Source of the DNA: Wolbachia endosymbiont (group B) of Parapoynx stratiotata
Lineage (GTDB): Bacteria > Pseudomonadota > Alphaproteobacteria > Rickettsiales > Anaplasmataceae
DNA: 64,000 bases
Reading direction: 5' to 3'
NCBI RefSeq assembly: GCF_947250635.1
Contig: NZ_OX366335.1
Coordinates: forward strand, 434,001 to 498,000
Shown here: positions 7,925 to 17,361 of the stretch, one piece after another
Numbering within the stretch: the first letter of the stretch is position 1
Layout of the letters: each line of letters begins with the position of its first letter
The notes under the pieces: model-generated
Seen by the model: only the letters and a program-made list of their open reading frames with translations
Told to the model about the DNA's origin: nothing
The model's database searches: none
Translations under genes and position numbers: made by a program

Positions 7925-9151
7925 TTAAATTTTTGAAGCTGCTTTATCAATCAGGCTATAAATTTTAAATCCCGTTTCTTCTAAAAAAGTAAAGGTGTTG
8001 TTTTCTCCTACCTTACCTTTCAGTTCGTTAATGTCTTGATGACTCTGCGTTAACTGATATACACAAACACATGCAATGGCTAAAGCAACTCCAGCAAGAC
8101 ATGCTAAAGGAATTGGTTGGGTAAAAATAGCAACTGTAGCAAATGCTGTGAATGCTATAGCTGTTATTACAGTAGCTATGCTATAAATAGCTTCGCTTCT
8201 GTAACTATTGATTAATTTCTTTTCTATTTCCTCTTGTTGTGTTTCTTGCCCTTGTTGATGAGAAATAGTAATTACTGTATCTGTATGAATTGGCTCACTA
8301 GCGCTGGTATTAATTCTCTCTTTTTGTGTTTCATGATCTTGCACAATTGCTGATTTGCTAGTTCTGATATTATATTGTTCTTCTTGCTCTGATTGATCAG
8401 AAGCAGGAACTTCTTTCACCTCACCAAAGATTTCTTCATTAGAAACTGGTTGACTTTCTGTTATATCTTCAGAAATTTCACTTAGGAGTGGCACAAAATG
8501 CCTCATGTAATTCACTACTCCTACAGTTTTTTTGCTACTATCTATCTCTAGTTGATTGAGATTTATATCTTGTATAAAAACTTCTGGATCATCATCATGT
8601 GCTGTAATTTTAGTTACCGTAACTTTTTGACTATCTTCCTCTATTGAATAAATATAAAGTTCCACTTTGTACTTGTCGCATATCATTCTACCTTCAATGT
8701 TTGGACGACCCCATATAGGTGCGTCAGCTGTATGTGTATTAGTAATATACTCTAAATATTTGAAAAAAGACTTCGCCTTGTCTTGCTTATTAAGTCCATT
8801 TTCGCTTATTACTTCTCCATCCGGATCTTTTTGAGGTACGAAATACTCTCCGGCATCTCTTATTACCGCTTTATAAACCCACTGATCTGGCTTTTTGTTT
8901 GCTCTAGCATAATCTGCGCAGTCTTTTCTTAATGATTTTGCAGTAAAACGATAATCAGGTTTTATGTTTAATTCATTCAATCCTTGAGCCACAGAGTCAA
9001 AAAAGCAATCCCCTGTCTTTATAGCAGCCCCGATTTTTAGTTTTTCAGGATAAGCGCTCTTTAGATTATGCAATAAATCACTTGATTTTTTATTTTCTTT
9101 GATTTTTTGAAAAAGAGCAATTGGCTCTCTTACATAGTTAGAATCTCTCAT
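7925..9151 (-). CDS. OTU-like cysteine protease (putative deubiquitinase) with C-terminal membrane helices
   Basis: Probable host-directed ubiquitin protease. The N-terminal half fits the OTU fold: 'KTGDCFFDSVAQGL' provides the catalytic Asp48-Cys49 neighbourhood, 'WGRPNIEGRMICDKYKVELYIY' is the central OTU block, and 'NYMRHFVPL' near residue 218 supplies the catalytic His. An acidic linker (about 225-310) follows, then a pair of hydrophobic segments (about 318-365, AIAFTAFATVAIF and LACLAGVALAIACVCVY) and a short polar tail. There is no N-terminal signal peptide, so export would need the type IV secretion system or another route. Annotated OTU-like proteases are known in Wolbachia; substrate and activity here are inferred from motifs only. 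Confidence 0.85.
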   Translation of the reverse strand: MRDSNYVREPIALFQKIKENKKSSDLLHNLKSAYPEKLKIGAAIKTGDCFFDSVAQGLNELNIKPDYRFTAKSLRKDCADYARANKKPDQWVYKAVIRDAGEYFVPQKDPDGEVISENGLNKQDKAKSFFKYLEYITNTHTADAPIWGRPNIEGRMICDKYKVELYIYSIEEDSQKVTVTKITAHDDDPEVFIQDINLNQLEIDSSKKTVGVVNYMRHFVPLLSEISEDITESQPVSNEEIFGEVKEVPASDQSEQEEQYNIRTSKSAIVQDHETQKERINTSASEPIHTDTVITISHQQGQETQQEEIEKKLINSYRSEAIYSIATVITAIAFTAFATVAIFTQPIPLACLAGVALAIACVCVYQLTQSHQDINELKGKVGENNTFTFLEETGFKIYSLIDKAASKI

Positions 9152-9342
9152 GTTATAACTCCAAAATAATAATTGTATTTTAATAGATTAACCAGCCTAG
9201 GAAGGCTTATTACTTAAGGTCGTGCTGTGTTGCAAGCAAACATCACCTATTCTTCTTGAACTAATATGTAGCATATACATATTGTTACTTAGTATATCTT
9301 AACTATACTTAAACTCTCTTATGCTGTCAAGCAGGAAATTTA

Positions 9343-10083
9343 TTAATCTTTTAACTCATTCACTTTTTTGCGTAATATATTCAAATCAGTTTTTCCTACA
9401 AAAAGACTATCTCCTATTATCAAAAAAGGTGTACCGCCTACTCCCAAATCCCTTACTAAAAGTTTGCTGTTGTTTATCATTTGCTCAATTTTGTCTGCAT
9501 TATTTTTCATATAGTTATTAAAATCGTTCTCGTTAACCCCTATATTTTTCACTATACCTAATATAGTTTTGTCTGAAAATTCTCCTCTGTGATCTAGTGC
9601 AGCATAGTGAAAATCTAAGTACTTTTCTTTATCGATAAAATAAGTTGCTAAAGCACCTTTTGCTGCCTTTAAAGAATTGTTACCAAGTATTGGAGCATCC
9701 CTAAAGATATACTTAATTTTGCCATCATTGATCAATTGTTTTACATCGTTCTTTATAGCTTTGCAATATCCACAAGAATAGTCAAAAAAACCTACAGCTA
9801 TGATATTGCTATTTTCATTTCCTGAGTAAGGATAAGTGGAGTCGAATATTTCATTTTTATGCTGAGAAATTTTATTTTTGGTTGCATTAGCATAACTATT
9901 TTTAGCTGACTCTTCCTGGAGAGCTTTTAGAACTCTATCAAAATTTTTACTGATGTAATTATCCAATCTCTCACCTATATAATCATCATTTAAGTTCTGA
10001 CTGCGGTGTGAAAGCCAATTGTTTATTACTGGTAAACTTGCTACTGCAAGTATAAAAATCAATAAAAATGGTATTTTAGACAT
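9343..10083 (-). CDS. DsbA-family thiol:disulfide oxidoreductase (ScsC/alpha-DsbA2-like)
   Basis: Exported thioredoxin-fold protein with redox motif CGYC (residues 104-107) inside 'FFDYSCGYCKAI' and the cis-proline loop 'GVGGTPFLIIGD' near the C-terminus. A hydrophobic N-terminal segment (IPFLLIFILAVASL) acts as signal peptide or anchor. The roughly 60-residue helical stalk between it and the thioredoxin fold (DYIGERLDNYISKNFDRV...) resembles the oligomerising N-termini of ScsC and Wolbachia alpha-DsbA2. It likely makes or shuffles disulfides in periplasmic proteins. An in-frame TTG at 10104 exists, but the ATG at 10083 (MSKIPFLL) gives the better signal peptide. Confidence 0.9.
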   Translation of the reverse strand: MSKIPFLLIFILAVASLPVINNWLSHRSQNLNDDYIGERLDNYISKNFDRVLKALQEESAKNSYANATKNKISQHKNEIFDSTYPYSGNENSNIIAVGFFDYSCGYCKAIKNDVKQLINDGKIKYIFRDAPILGNNSLKAAKGALATYFIDKEKYLDFHYAALDHRGEFSDKTILGIVKNIGVNENDFNNYMKNNADKIEQMINNSKLLVRDLGVGGTPFLIIGDSLFVGKTDLNILRKKVNELKD

Positions 10084-10224
10084 ACACTTACTTAAAGAAT
10101 ACAAATTAAAGAAATGCTCAATGTTAAAACATTTTTATCAAGAAATGCAAACTTTATATATGTTATATCAGAGAATCTGGTGATATTAAGTAACGAAAAC
10201 TTGTGTATAATAAGGCATTTGAGA

Positions 10225-10332
10225 TTTAAGCAATCCTTGCCGCCACGTATAACAATTGTAACCGCGGCGGTAAAAAAGTTGATTATTTTATAACCGCCGC
10301 ATATAATGCTGACAAACACGGCGGTAAATTAT
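10225..10332. repeat. Cluster of GC-rich CCGCC/GGCGG repeats
   Basis: In otherwise AT-rich DNA, four short GC-rich words occur in about 100 bases: GCCGCCACG (about 10229), ACCGCGGCGGT (10260-10270), AACCGCCGCATA (about 10291) and ACACGGCGGTAA (about 10316). They alternate in orientation and can pair with one another into stem-loops. A similar word (TACCGCCGTGTA) recurs at about 13909 before the PLD-family gene. They look like a degenerate dispersed repeat; function unknown. Confidence 0.5.
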
Positions 10333-10449
10333 ATGAGCGAACCAATAATTGGTAGAGAGAAAGAAATAGCCATTCTAGAAAATAAGCTTCTTTCTCAATC
10401 TGCTGAGTTTATTCCTGTTTACACTGTGAACAAAATTGCATGGATTTAA
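10333..10449 (+). pseudogene. Relic of an archaeal-type AAA ATPase, N-terminus only
   Basis: A 38-codon ORF beginning MSEPIIGREKEIAILENKLL and ending at TAA 10447-10449. The 'xxIGREKEIxxLExxLxSxxAEFxxVYG' pattern is the start of the prokaryotic AAA ATPase family that uses a following GRRxVGKT P-loop. Here the sequence diverges and stops right where the P-loop should begin (PVYTVNKIAWI). So this is the truncated 5' end of a lost gene. It sits directly after the GC-rich repeat cluster, which may mark the deletion or insertion event. Confidence 0.6.
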
Positions 10450-10473
10450 TGGTTCAATAAGTGTAGGTACATA

Positions 10474-12357
10474 ATGAAATTTTTAAAAACTCTCTTTAAC
10501 TTAGCGTTACTAGTATTTTTCATGTCTACTATAGCTGAAGCAAGGTGGAGCAAGTACGAAGATGCTTCTGTTGAGGTTAAGTTTTCTAATGTTAACATTA
10601 ATGTTAATAGAGATGGTACCTACGAAACGGAAGTAGAACTACAAGCAAAAATACTCAAGGAGTCTGGGCGTGATAGATTTTCTCTGTATAGTTTAATCTA
10701 CAATGATGATAGTGCAGATTTGACTGTTTTAGAAGCTAAAACAGCTTATAACGGAGAGGAATATATAGTCACTGAAGACATGATAGAGGATAAACCGCTA
10801 GCTAGTCCTAGTAAAGGCTTCGATCAGCTAAGGCAAGTAACTATATCGTTTCCTAAAATAGAAATTGGTACAGAAGTATATTTAAGGTATAAACAAGTTA
10901 ACAAAAAGGTTCCTGTTGATAATTTTTATGGCTTGAGCTTTTCTTATCATGGGGATTATTTACAAGCAGAAAATACTAAAATCAATTCTGAATTACCCCT
11001 GGAGATTAAAGTTAATGATCCAAGAGAAGTATTAGAAATCGCTGAGGAAAAAAATGATGATATACACTCTATAAGCATTGCTTTAAAGAAAGCAGTTTAT
11101 GAAAACACAACAAATGAACCACATAATGGAATATTGAACATAAAACACAACACTTGGGTATCACTTTCAAGCTTATCTGAATGGGAGGATTTAGCTAAAA
11201 AATTAGCTCCTGGATATCATAGCGTTATCAATCAGCCGCTTCCTGCAACTTTTGAAGCTATAGCAGAATTTGCTGACAATGAGAGTACCGATGAGGAGAA
11301 AATTAATGCAGTCACTTCTTTATTGAATGAAAAAGTTCAGTACATGGGAGACTGGCGTACAGTGTCAGGAAAATTTTTTCCGAGAGATTTGGAGAAAATT
11401 GCTGATTCTCAAGTCGGGGATTGCAAAGACTTTTCTGCTAGCACGGCTGCTATTCTGCAAAAACTTGGTTATAAAGTTCAACCTATTTTAGTTATGAGAG
11501 GAACTACTAGCACTTCTAATCCTGAAGCATTACCTAATATGGGTAATTTTAATCATGTGATGCTCAAAGTAACAAATAGAGATGGAAAAATATATTGGAT
11601 CGATCCAACTAATACCGTCAGTATGGCACGGGGTATTTTTCCAGACATTGCTGATAGGAACGCTCTAGTACTCGATTCTGAGGAAGCAGATTACATAAAG
11701 ATTCCTGCTGTACAAGGTGAAAATTCAAAAGTGATATCCCATAGTGAATTAACTATAGAAGATAACGTTGTAAATGAATATGGCCAGCTTACCGTGCAAG
11801 GGGAAGCAGCCTTAGGCTTAACAGGTGTTGGATTATATTATTCAGATGAGCAATTAAGAGATTCTGTTTTTCGTATGATTAGTGGAGTATATCTTGATGA
11901 AGAAGAAAAGAAGTTCTTAGAATTGCCTGACCTTACCTTGCGTAATGTAGAGGATCTGACAATTAAATATGAGTTTCAGCAAAAAAATAAGATTTTTAAG
12001 ACAAATTTAGGGCCAGCTTTGAATTTAGGAGATAATTGGCTTAATGATGTTGTCAATACAGCTTCTGACCAAGTGTCAGACCTTTTTATTGGTGTTCCTA
12101 AAACTAAGGAAAGCCATATGATAATAAAAGATATCAAAATTAAAAACTGTGAAAATTTGAATTTTGAAATAGATTCTCCTTGGTTATATGTAAATAGGTT
12201 CTGTAAATATAAAAATGATGGAACCGAATTTAGCAATTTAATAACCATAAAGAAAAGCTTTATTACCAATGAAGAATTAAAGACTGCTGAATATAAAAAC
12301 TTAAAAAGCGAATTGGAGAATAATTTTTCTAGAGCCTCTATAATAATAAGTGAATGA
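10474..12357 (+). CDS. DUF3857 and transglutaminase-like domain protein, exported
   Basis: A 627-residue protein with a signal peptide (FLKTLFNLALLVFFMSTIAEA), a DUF3857 beta-rich domain (about 30-220), and a transglutaminase-like/papain-fold domain. In the latter Cys317 (VGDCKDFSAST), His361 (FNHVML) and Asp377 (WIDPTN) form the expected catalytic triad. A C-terminal beta domain follows. Such proteins are periplasmic or surface proteins, probably acting as peptidases or cross-linkers on an unknown substrate. All three catalytic residues are present, so activity is plausible. The gene stands alone between an ATPase relic and ubiD. Confidence 0.88.
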   Translation: MKFLKTLFNLALLVFFMSTIAEARWSKYEDASVEVKFSNVNINVNRDGTYETEVELQAKILKESGRDRFSLYSLIYNDDSADLTVLEAKTAYNGEEYIVTEDMIEDKPLASPSKGFDQLRQVTISFPKIEIGTEVYLRYKQVNKKVPVDNFYGLSFSYHGDYLQAENTKINSELPLEIKVNDPREVLEIAEEKNDDIHSISIALKKAVYENTTNEPHNGILNIKHNTWVSLSSLSEWEDLAKKLAPGYHSVINQPLPATFEAIAEFADNESTDEEKINAVTSLLNEKVQYMGDWRTVSGKFFPRDLEKIADSQVGDCKDFSASTAAILQKLGYKVQPILVMRGTTSTSNPEALPNMGNFNHVMLKVTNRDGKIYWIDPTNTVSMARGIFPDIADRNALVLDSEEADYIKIPAVQGENSKVISHSELTIEDNVVNEYGQLTVQGEAALGLTGVGLYYSDEQLRDSVFRMISGVYLDEEEKKFLELPDLTLRNVEDLTIKYEFQQKNKIFKTNLGPALNLGDNWLNDVVNTASDQVSDLFIGVPKTKESHMIIKDIKIKNCENLNFEIDSPWLYVNRFCKYKNDGTEFSNLITIKKSFITNEELKTAEYKNLKSELENNFSRASIIISE

Positions 12358-12404
12358 GTTGTGCTGGGAAAAGCACTTCTTAAAAGGCTTAAAATTTTTA
12401 AAAT

Positions 12405-13892
12405 ATGTACAATAACTTACGCGACTTCATCAGAGCATTAGAAGAAAAAAAAGATCTAATTAGAATTAAAAAAGAAGTTTCAACTATTCTTGAAATGACA
12501 GAAATTCATCGTAGGGTTTTGTCAAACAAGGGACCAGCTATCATCTTTGAAAATGTTGTCACAGAAAATGGCAAAAATTCAATTCCCGTTTTAGTGAATT
12601 TATTTGGTACTATTGAGAGAATTGCATTCGGACTTGGTATAAATTCTGATGAATTAAGGGATCTGGGTAAACTTCTAGCATTTTTGCGATCACCTGAGCC
12701 GCCAAAAACCTTCAAAGATGCTGTGAAAATGTTTCCTCTACTAAAAGTTGTATTGTCGATGCGGAGCAAAGTTGTGAGCAAAGCCCCATGTCAAGAGCTG
12801 GTGCTAACTGGGGATAAGGTGGATCTTAGTTTGCTACCTATTCAGACATGCTGGCCAAACGAGCCTGCACCGCTTATCACTTGGCCACTTGTGGTAACAA
12901 AAGGACCAACAGCAGACAAGCAAGATAATTTCAATCTTGGAATATATCGTATGCAGGTTGTGAATAAAAAAACGACTCTCATGCGCTGGCTTGCACATCG
13001 TGGTGGTGCAGGTCACCATAAACGGTGGAAGGAGAGGGGGCAAAATATGAAGTTTCCTGCGGCTGCTGTGATTGGTAGCGATCCTGCAACGATTATTGCT
13101 GCGGTAACTCCGGTGCCGGAGACTTTATCAGAATACCAATTTGCCGGGCTGCTGCGAAAAAAAACACTTGAGCTTGTAAATTGTAAAACTATTCCTCTTC
13201 AGGTTCCAGCTCATGCAGAAATTGTTTTGGAAGGATATGTAAGTTTGGATAATTACCAAGATGAAGGGCCATATGGAGACCATACCGGTTACTATAATGC
13301 TGTTGAACAGTTTCCTGAGTTTAACATCACTGCAATTACAATGCGCAAAGATCCAATTTATCTCAGCACTTTTACTGGCAAACCACCTGATGAACCATCA
13401 ATTCTTGGTGAAGCACTCAACGAAATCTTTGTGCCGATTCTCATCAATCAGTTTCCGGAGATAGTAGATTTTTATCTGCCCCCAGAAGGTTGTTCATATA
13501 GAATAGCGGTAGTGTCGATAAAAAAGGCTTATCCAGGGCATGCAAAAAGAATTATTATGGGCATACTCGCTTTTCTCAAACAGTTCTTATACACCAAATT
13601 TATTATAGTTGTTGATGATGATATAAATGTACGTGATTGGAAGGAAGTAATGTGGGCAGTTTCAACAAGAATGGACCCTGTACGTGATACAATCATGATA
13701 GAGAATGCTCCAATTGATTATTTAGACTTCGCTTCTCCTGAAAGTGGTCTCGGAGGTAAAATAGGGTTTGATGCAACAAACAAACTTCCACCTGAAACCA
13801 AACGAGAATGGGGAAGAAAAATTGAAATGAGCGAGGAAATAATAAAGAAAGTTACAGAGAAGTGGAAGGAATATGGGTTGACAGATGATTAA
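12405..13892 (+). CDS. ubiD: 3-octaprenyl-4-hydroxybenzoate carboxy-lyase
   Basis: Prenylated-FMN-dependent decarboxylase of ubiquinone biosynthesis, removing the carboxyl group of 3-octaprenyl-4-hydroxybenzoate. The 495-residue length and sequence are standard for UbiD. Visible blocks are '[29 protein letters not shown]', the catalytic-region motif '[12 protein letters not shown]' (Glu and surrounding Gly/Asp), '[17 protein letters not shown]' and '[16 protein letters not shown]'. No ubiX is adjacent. The ATG at 12405 gives the usual N-terminus ([13 protein letters not shown]). It probably has its own promoter, because a 47-base gap separates it from the unrelated upstream gene. Confidence 0.96.
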   Translation: MYNNLRDFIRALEEKKDLIRIKKEVSTILEMTEIHRRVLSNKGPAIIFENVVTENGKNSIPVLVNLFGTIERIAFGLGINSDELRDLGKLLAFLRSPEPPKTFKDAVKMFPLLKVVLSMRSKVVSKAPCQELVLTGDKVDLSLLPIQTCWPNEPAPLITWPLVVTKGPTADKQDNFNLGIYRMQVVNKKTTLMRWLAHRGGAGHHKRWKERGQNMKFPAAAVIGSDPATIIAAVTPVPETLSEYQFAGLLRKKTLELVNCKTIPLQVPAHAEIVLEGYVSLDNYQDEGPYGDHTGYYNAVEQFPEFNITAITMRKDPIYLSTFTGKPPDEPSILGEALNEIFVPILINQFPEIVDFYLPPEGCSYRIAVVSIKKAYPGHAKRIIMGILAFLKQFLYTKFIIVVDDDINVRDWKEVMWAVSTRMDPVRDTIMIENAPIDYLDFASPESGLGGKIGFDATNKLPPETKREWGRKIEMSEEIIKKVTEKWKEYGLTDD

Positions 13893-13923
13893 ACTATGAT
13901 GTAGACTACCGCCGTGTATTTAG

Positions 13924-14460
13924 GTGTGGTTTGTGAGGCTTTTATATCTTTTATTTTTGTCGGCATGTTTTTCTCTGTATTACTATGTGGGTCCTACATT
14001 CTCGCCTTGCCCAAAAGCAACAGTTTGCTTCTCACCTGAACAAGACTGTGCTGTACCGATAATCAGCGAGATAGACCAATCTAAAGAATCTATCTTAGTT
14101 CAAGAATATACATTTACTCTTGGAACAGTTGCAAAATCTTTGATTAACGCCAAAGAGCGTGGTGTTGATGTTAAAGTCATTTTAGATAAATCACAACTCC
14201 ATTCAAAATATAGTGTCATAAGCGAATTGTTTTCAAATGGAATACCGATTTGGATCGATAATAAGCCAAAAATTGCTCATAATAAGGTAATAATTGTTGA
14301 TAATCAAAAAGTCATCACAGGATCGTTTAACCTCAGTAAGACAGCTGAAAAGGGAAACGCTGAAAATTTATTAATTATTGAAAATTATCCTGAATTAGTC
14401 CAGCAGTATGTGAAGAACTGGGAAATACGAATGTCACAATCCTATCAATATGCTCCCTAG
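13924..14460 (+). CDS. Phospholipase D-family nuclease/lipase with one HKD motif
   Basis: A 178-residue exported protein: an N-terminal hydrophobic stretch (RLLYLLFLSACFSLYYYV), then a single PLD domain. The domain has 'ESILVQEYTFT' and one complete HxKxxxxD motif (IAHNKVIIVDNQKVITGSFN). One-HKD members of this size, like the Nuc endonuclease and the Pld of Rickettsia, act as dimers. It may hydrolyse DNA or phospholipid outside the cytoplasm; the substrate cannot be read from sequence. The annotated start is GTG 13924; a second GTG at 13933 is equally plausible. A GC-rich repeat word lies just upstream. Confidence 0.88.
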   Translation: MWFVRLLYLLFLSACFSLYYYVGPTFSPCPKATVCFSPEQDCAVPIISEIDQSKESILVQEYTFTLGTVAKSLINAKERGVDVKVILDKSQLHSKYSVISELFSNGIPIWIDNKPKIAHNKVIIVDNQKVITGSFNLSKTAEKGNAENLLIIENYPELVQQYVKNWEIRMSQSYQYAP

Positions 14461-14488
14461 ATACTTGATATCAAAAAAAGTCTTTTTA

Positions 14489-14517
14489 TTGATAGATGTA
14501 ATTTCTTGTGAGATAAT
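14489..14517 (+). promoter_or_regulatory. Sigma-70-type promoter before the 14545 gene
   Basis: TTGATA at 14489-14494 and GATAAT at 14512-14517 are separated by exactly 17 bases and lie about 30 bases upstream of the ATG at 14545. Each hexamer matches consensus in five of six positions. Confidence 0.5.
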
Positions 14518-14544
14518 AAATTAAAAGGTTTTAAGGGGTAGGTA

Positions 14545-15087
14545 ATGGATTACATAAATGATGCTGCTGATAGTTACGCTGCCATTCATGATTTTTTTCA
14601 AAATAATGGTGTTGGAGATTACAAAGTTCAATGCAATTATGGTGGTGTACCGTATGCTACTGACGAATATGTACATTCTGGAGACAAATTTTGGAGCAAT
14701 AATTTTATAGACTCACATTTTGGAAGGGAAATAAAAATGTATCCTCAAAGTGAGCTTTTAGCTAAAGAGTATGCTGGGAATACACTACCGGTTTCAATAT
14801 CACTAAACGAGGATCTAATAAAAATAAAAGAATGTCAGAAAAAAACTAAATTTGTAGAACTAGAAGGTGAATCAGGTGATATAGTATATGATAAGCAAAA
14901 ACATATAAAGTACTACACGACAAAGTTATCATATGACGATGTTTCTGTTCATAATAAAAACAAATTTTCAATACTGAATATTAGATATGATATGCCAAAT
15001 GATCCGAGATACAGTTTAAACATAGCCTTCACAAAGGTTAATGATAATCAACCAGGGTTTTGGCAAAAATTTAAAAATATGTTTTAA
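14545..15087 (+). CDS. Hypothetical protein, 180 aa
   Basis: Unrecognised, soluble, acidic protein with no signal peptide or membrane helix. A strong ribosome site (AAGGGG, TAGG) precedes the ATG, and a good promoter lies just above it, so the gene is probably expressed. The leader around its start (AAGGGG-TAGGTA-ATGGATTAC) resembles that of the unknown gene at 62854 (TAGGGGG-TAAGT-ATGGATTAC). The proteins themselves diverge after the first residues. The C-terminal half is rich in beta-type residues (KYYTTKLSYDDVSV). I cannot propose a function. Confidence 0.7.
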   Translation: MDYINDAADSYAAIHDFFQNNGVGDYKVQCNYGGVPYATDEYVHSGDKFWSNNFIDSHFGREIKMYPQSELLAKEYAGNTLPVSISLNEDLIKIKECQKKTKFVELEGESGDIVYDKQKHIKYYTTKLSYDDVSVHNKNKFSILNIRYDMPNDPRYSLNIAFTKVNDNQPGFWQKFKNMF

Positions 15088-15301
15088 TAAAGTAGCTTCT
15101 CAATCAGGAATATTCTGGTGGAAAATGAATATCTACTTAGTAATGAATTTGGTAAGTAGCTACTAAGTTTTTCTTATATCTATACAACGAAGGTTTGCTG
15201 GTCTTACATTTATTCTCTGCAAGACAAAAAATTCACATAATTGTACATAGTATGGAATAAATAAACTTCCACTATATTTTTCGATTAAACTTACCTTTTC
15301 T

Positions 15302-16093
15302 CTATTGAACAGATTTCGTATTAAATCTTAAGCTCAACGCACCTAAATATATAAGCATTCCCAGCAAAATCATAGGTATAGAAAGAAATTGTCCCATAGT
15401 TAAATTGAACCATAAATAGCCAATTTGATAGTCTGGCTCGCGGAAAAATTCAACCACAAAACGTGCTATTCCATACCACATAACTGCAACTCCAGTTGTT
15501 GCACCATAATACAATCTCATTTTGTTCAAGAAAAATAGTGAATTTACAACTACGAAAAGTAGCGCTCCTTCAAAAAATGCCTCATAAAGTTGGCTTGGAT
15601 GGCGCAATAAATTATCACCACTTTCTGGAAATACCATACCCCATTGCATAGTTGTAACTCTGCCAAATAACTCTCCATTTATAAAATTACCTATGCGACC
15701 TAGGAACAAACCTATCGGAACTCCACAAGAAATTAGATCCAGTGTGTAAAATATAGGAATGTTATGTCTTCTACAGGAGATTATTACTGCAAGCAAAACT
15801 CCTATAGCACCACCATGAAATGACATTCCTCCTTCCCAGGTCTTTAATATCTCAATAGGGCTGCTTATATAAAAAACTGGATCATATATCAACACGTAGC
15901 CAAGCCTGCCCCCAAGAATAACGCCTATAATAGTAGTTGTTAATAACGAATCGTAAAAATTCTTAGTAAATATTTTTTGATTGTCTAGCTTATGTAAATA
16001 CCAATATGCAAAAACTATACCAAAAACATATGCTAAAGAATACCAATATATAGAAACAGGACCGATGCTAAAAATAATTGGACTTAAAGACAT
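15302..16093 (-). CDS. lgt: Prolipoprotein diacylglyceryl transferase
   Basis: Inner-membrane enzyme that transfers diacylglycerol from phosphatidylglycerol to the lipobox cysteine of prolipoproteins, the first step of lipoprotein maturation. The protein is polytopic (seven hydrophobic segments) and shows the Lgt signature 'GRIGNFINGELFGR' and the essential 'SFHGGAIG' motif. The 263-residue length is typical. It lies 6 bases downstream of smpB on the same strand and is likely translated from the same message. lspA, for the next step, is at 21.8 kb. Confidence 0.96.
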   Translation of the reverse strand: MSLSPIIFSIGPVSIYWYSLAYVFGIVFAYWYLHKLDNQKIFTKNFYDSLLTTTIIGVILGGRLGYVLIYDPVFYISSPIEILKTWEGGMSFHGGAIGVLLAVIISCRRHNIPIFYTLDLISCGVPIGLFLGRIGNFINGELFGRVTTMQWGMVFPESGDNLLRHPSQLYEAFFEGALLFVVVNSLFFLNKMRLYYGATTGVAVMWYGIARFVVEFFREPDYQIGYLWFNLTMGQFLSIPMILLGMLIYLGALSLRFNTKSVQ

Positions 16094-16099
16094 ATTTTA

Positions 16100-16549
16100 C
16101 TACAAATTATTCTTAGACAATCTACTTTTCTCACGGTCCCACTCTCTCTGCTTTATGGTTGCTCTCTTATCGTAGAGTTTTTTTCCTTTAACAATAGCAA
16201 TTTTAGTTTTTGCCAACCCTTTATCATTAAAATAGATAGAAAGTGGCACAACAGTTATTCCAGAGGTTTTGATTTGACCAATCAGCTTATTTATCTCTTT
16301 TTTATGCAAAAGCAATTTACGTTCTCTTTTTGGCTTGTGATTCTTTTGGTTCGCAGCTTTATACTCTGCAATATGCATATTGTTTAGCCATATTTCACCT
16401 TTTTTTTCAGTAACGTAAGCATCAGAAATGTTTGCTTTTCTTTCCCTTAGTGATTTCACTTCACTACTTAAGAGGATCATACCTGCTTCAAATTCTTCTA
16501 AGATAAAGTATTCAAACCTTGCTTTTCTATTTTCTGCAATAACTTCCAT
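16100..16549 (-). CDS. smpB: SsrA-binding protein
   Basis: Partner of tmRNA in trans-translation; it delivers tmRNA to stalled ribosomes. The 149-residue product shows the family start '[19 protein letters not shown]', the '[20 protein letters not shown]' block, '[12 protein letters not shown]' and the basic C-terminal tail '[17 protein letters not shown]'. It is followed by lgt after 6 bases, forming a small operon. No tmRNA gene was seen in this window. Confidence 0.97.
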   Translation of the reverse strand: MEVIAENRKARFEYFILEEFEAGMILLSSEVKSLRERKANISDAYVTEKKGEIWLNNMHIAEYKAANQKNHKPKRERKLLLHKKEINKLIGQIKTSGITVVPLSIYFNDKGLAKTKIAIVKGKKLYDKRATIKQREWDREKSRLSKNNL

Positions 16550-16637
16550 ATCTAAAGATATCTTTAAGCTTCAATATATTACAGAACTTTTGGTTTAATT
16601 CATAACAAAACAATTATCTCAGTAAATGCAAGTTTGG

Positions 16638-17270
16638 TTAAAAAAGCTCCAATCTTCCTGCAAGTGTAATTTGTTCCACTCTTCCTACTGCCATTTCAGC
16701 CCTAGGACTAGCATTACCTGACAAAGAACTTATCACATCTTTACAACCCCATTCAGTAACAAGATGCAAAGGAGTTTGTCCATTATTATTCTGCGCATCA
16801 ACATATGCTCCGTGTTCAATTAGAGTTCTTACTATATTTTCATTACCACCTTCAGCAGCAAAGTGTAAGGGAGTATATCCATCATTGTCGCACGCATTAA
16901 CATTTGCTCTACTTTCAATTAAAATATCTAATATGCCTTTGTGGTTCCATTCAGCAGCAAAATGTAAAGGAGTGCATCCATCGCTGTCCCATGCATCAAC
17001 ATATGCTCCATATTCAATTAGAGCTATTACTATGTTCTCATAGCCACTCTTAGCAGCAAAATGCAACAATGTAGTTTCTACAGGATCTAGATCACTATGT
17101 GTAGTGAATATATGATTGATATTAAATCCACTATCTTCCCACCTCCGTAAATCAATTCTTTCTAATTTTATTTTTATTCGTTCAACTATGTTGTTCTTGC
17201 TTAAACCTGAAGTATCATTTATTTCTTCAAGCATTTTTAGAAAATCATCAAGCGTCATAATCTCCACCAC
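16638..17270 (-). CDS. Ankyrin-repeat protein, 210 aa
   Basis: Contains about four 33-residue ankyrin repeats between residues 65 and 185, with the typical 'DGCTPLHFAAEWNHKGILDI' and 'DGYTPLHFAAEGGNENIVRT' cores. The N-terminal helical segment (LDDFLKMLEEI...IKIKLERIDLRRWEDSGFNINHIF) is similar to that of the ankyrin protein at 30.4-31.2 kb, suggesting the two are paralogues. There is no signal peptide or membrane helix. Ankyrin proteins mediate protein binding and are expanded in Wolbachia, where several are thought to enter the host; a target cannot be inferred. Start may be GTG 17270 or ATG 17258. Confidence 0.88.
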   Translation of the reverse strand: MVEIMTLDDFLKMLEEINDTSGLSKNNIVERIKIKLERIDLRRWEDSGFNINHIFTTHSDLDPVETTLLHFAAKSGYENIVIALIEYGAYVDAWDSDGCTPLHFAAEWNHKGILDILIESRANVNACDNDGYTPLHFAAEGGNENIVRTLIEHGAYVDAQNNNGQTPLHLVTEWGCKDVISSLSGNASPRAEMAVGRVEQITLAGRLELF

Positions 17271-17361
17271 TTATTAAAATAACTTGGTTATTATGTTCTT
17301 TGACACAAAAATCAAGAACTTTTTATTTTCCTAAAAAATCATTTAAGTTATACTCCAAATC

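Noticed and set aside
10092..10319. Minus-strand ORF of 75 codons overlapping the start of the DsbA-like gene
   Set aside because: It covers the GC-rich repeat cluster, has no ribosome site, and its sequence shows no family resemblance; chance frame.
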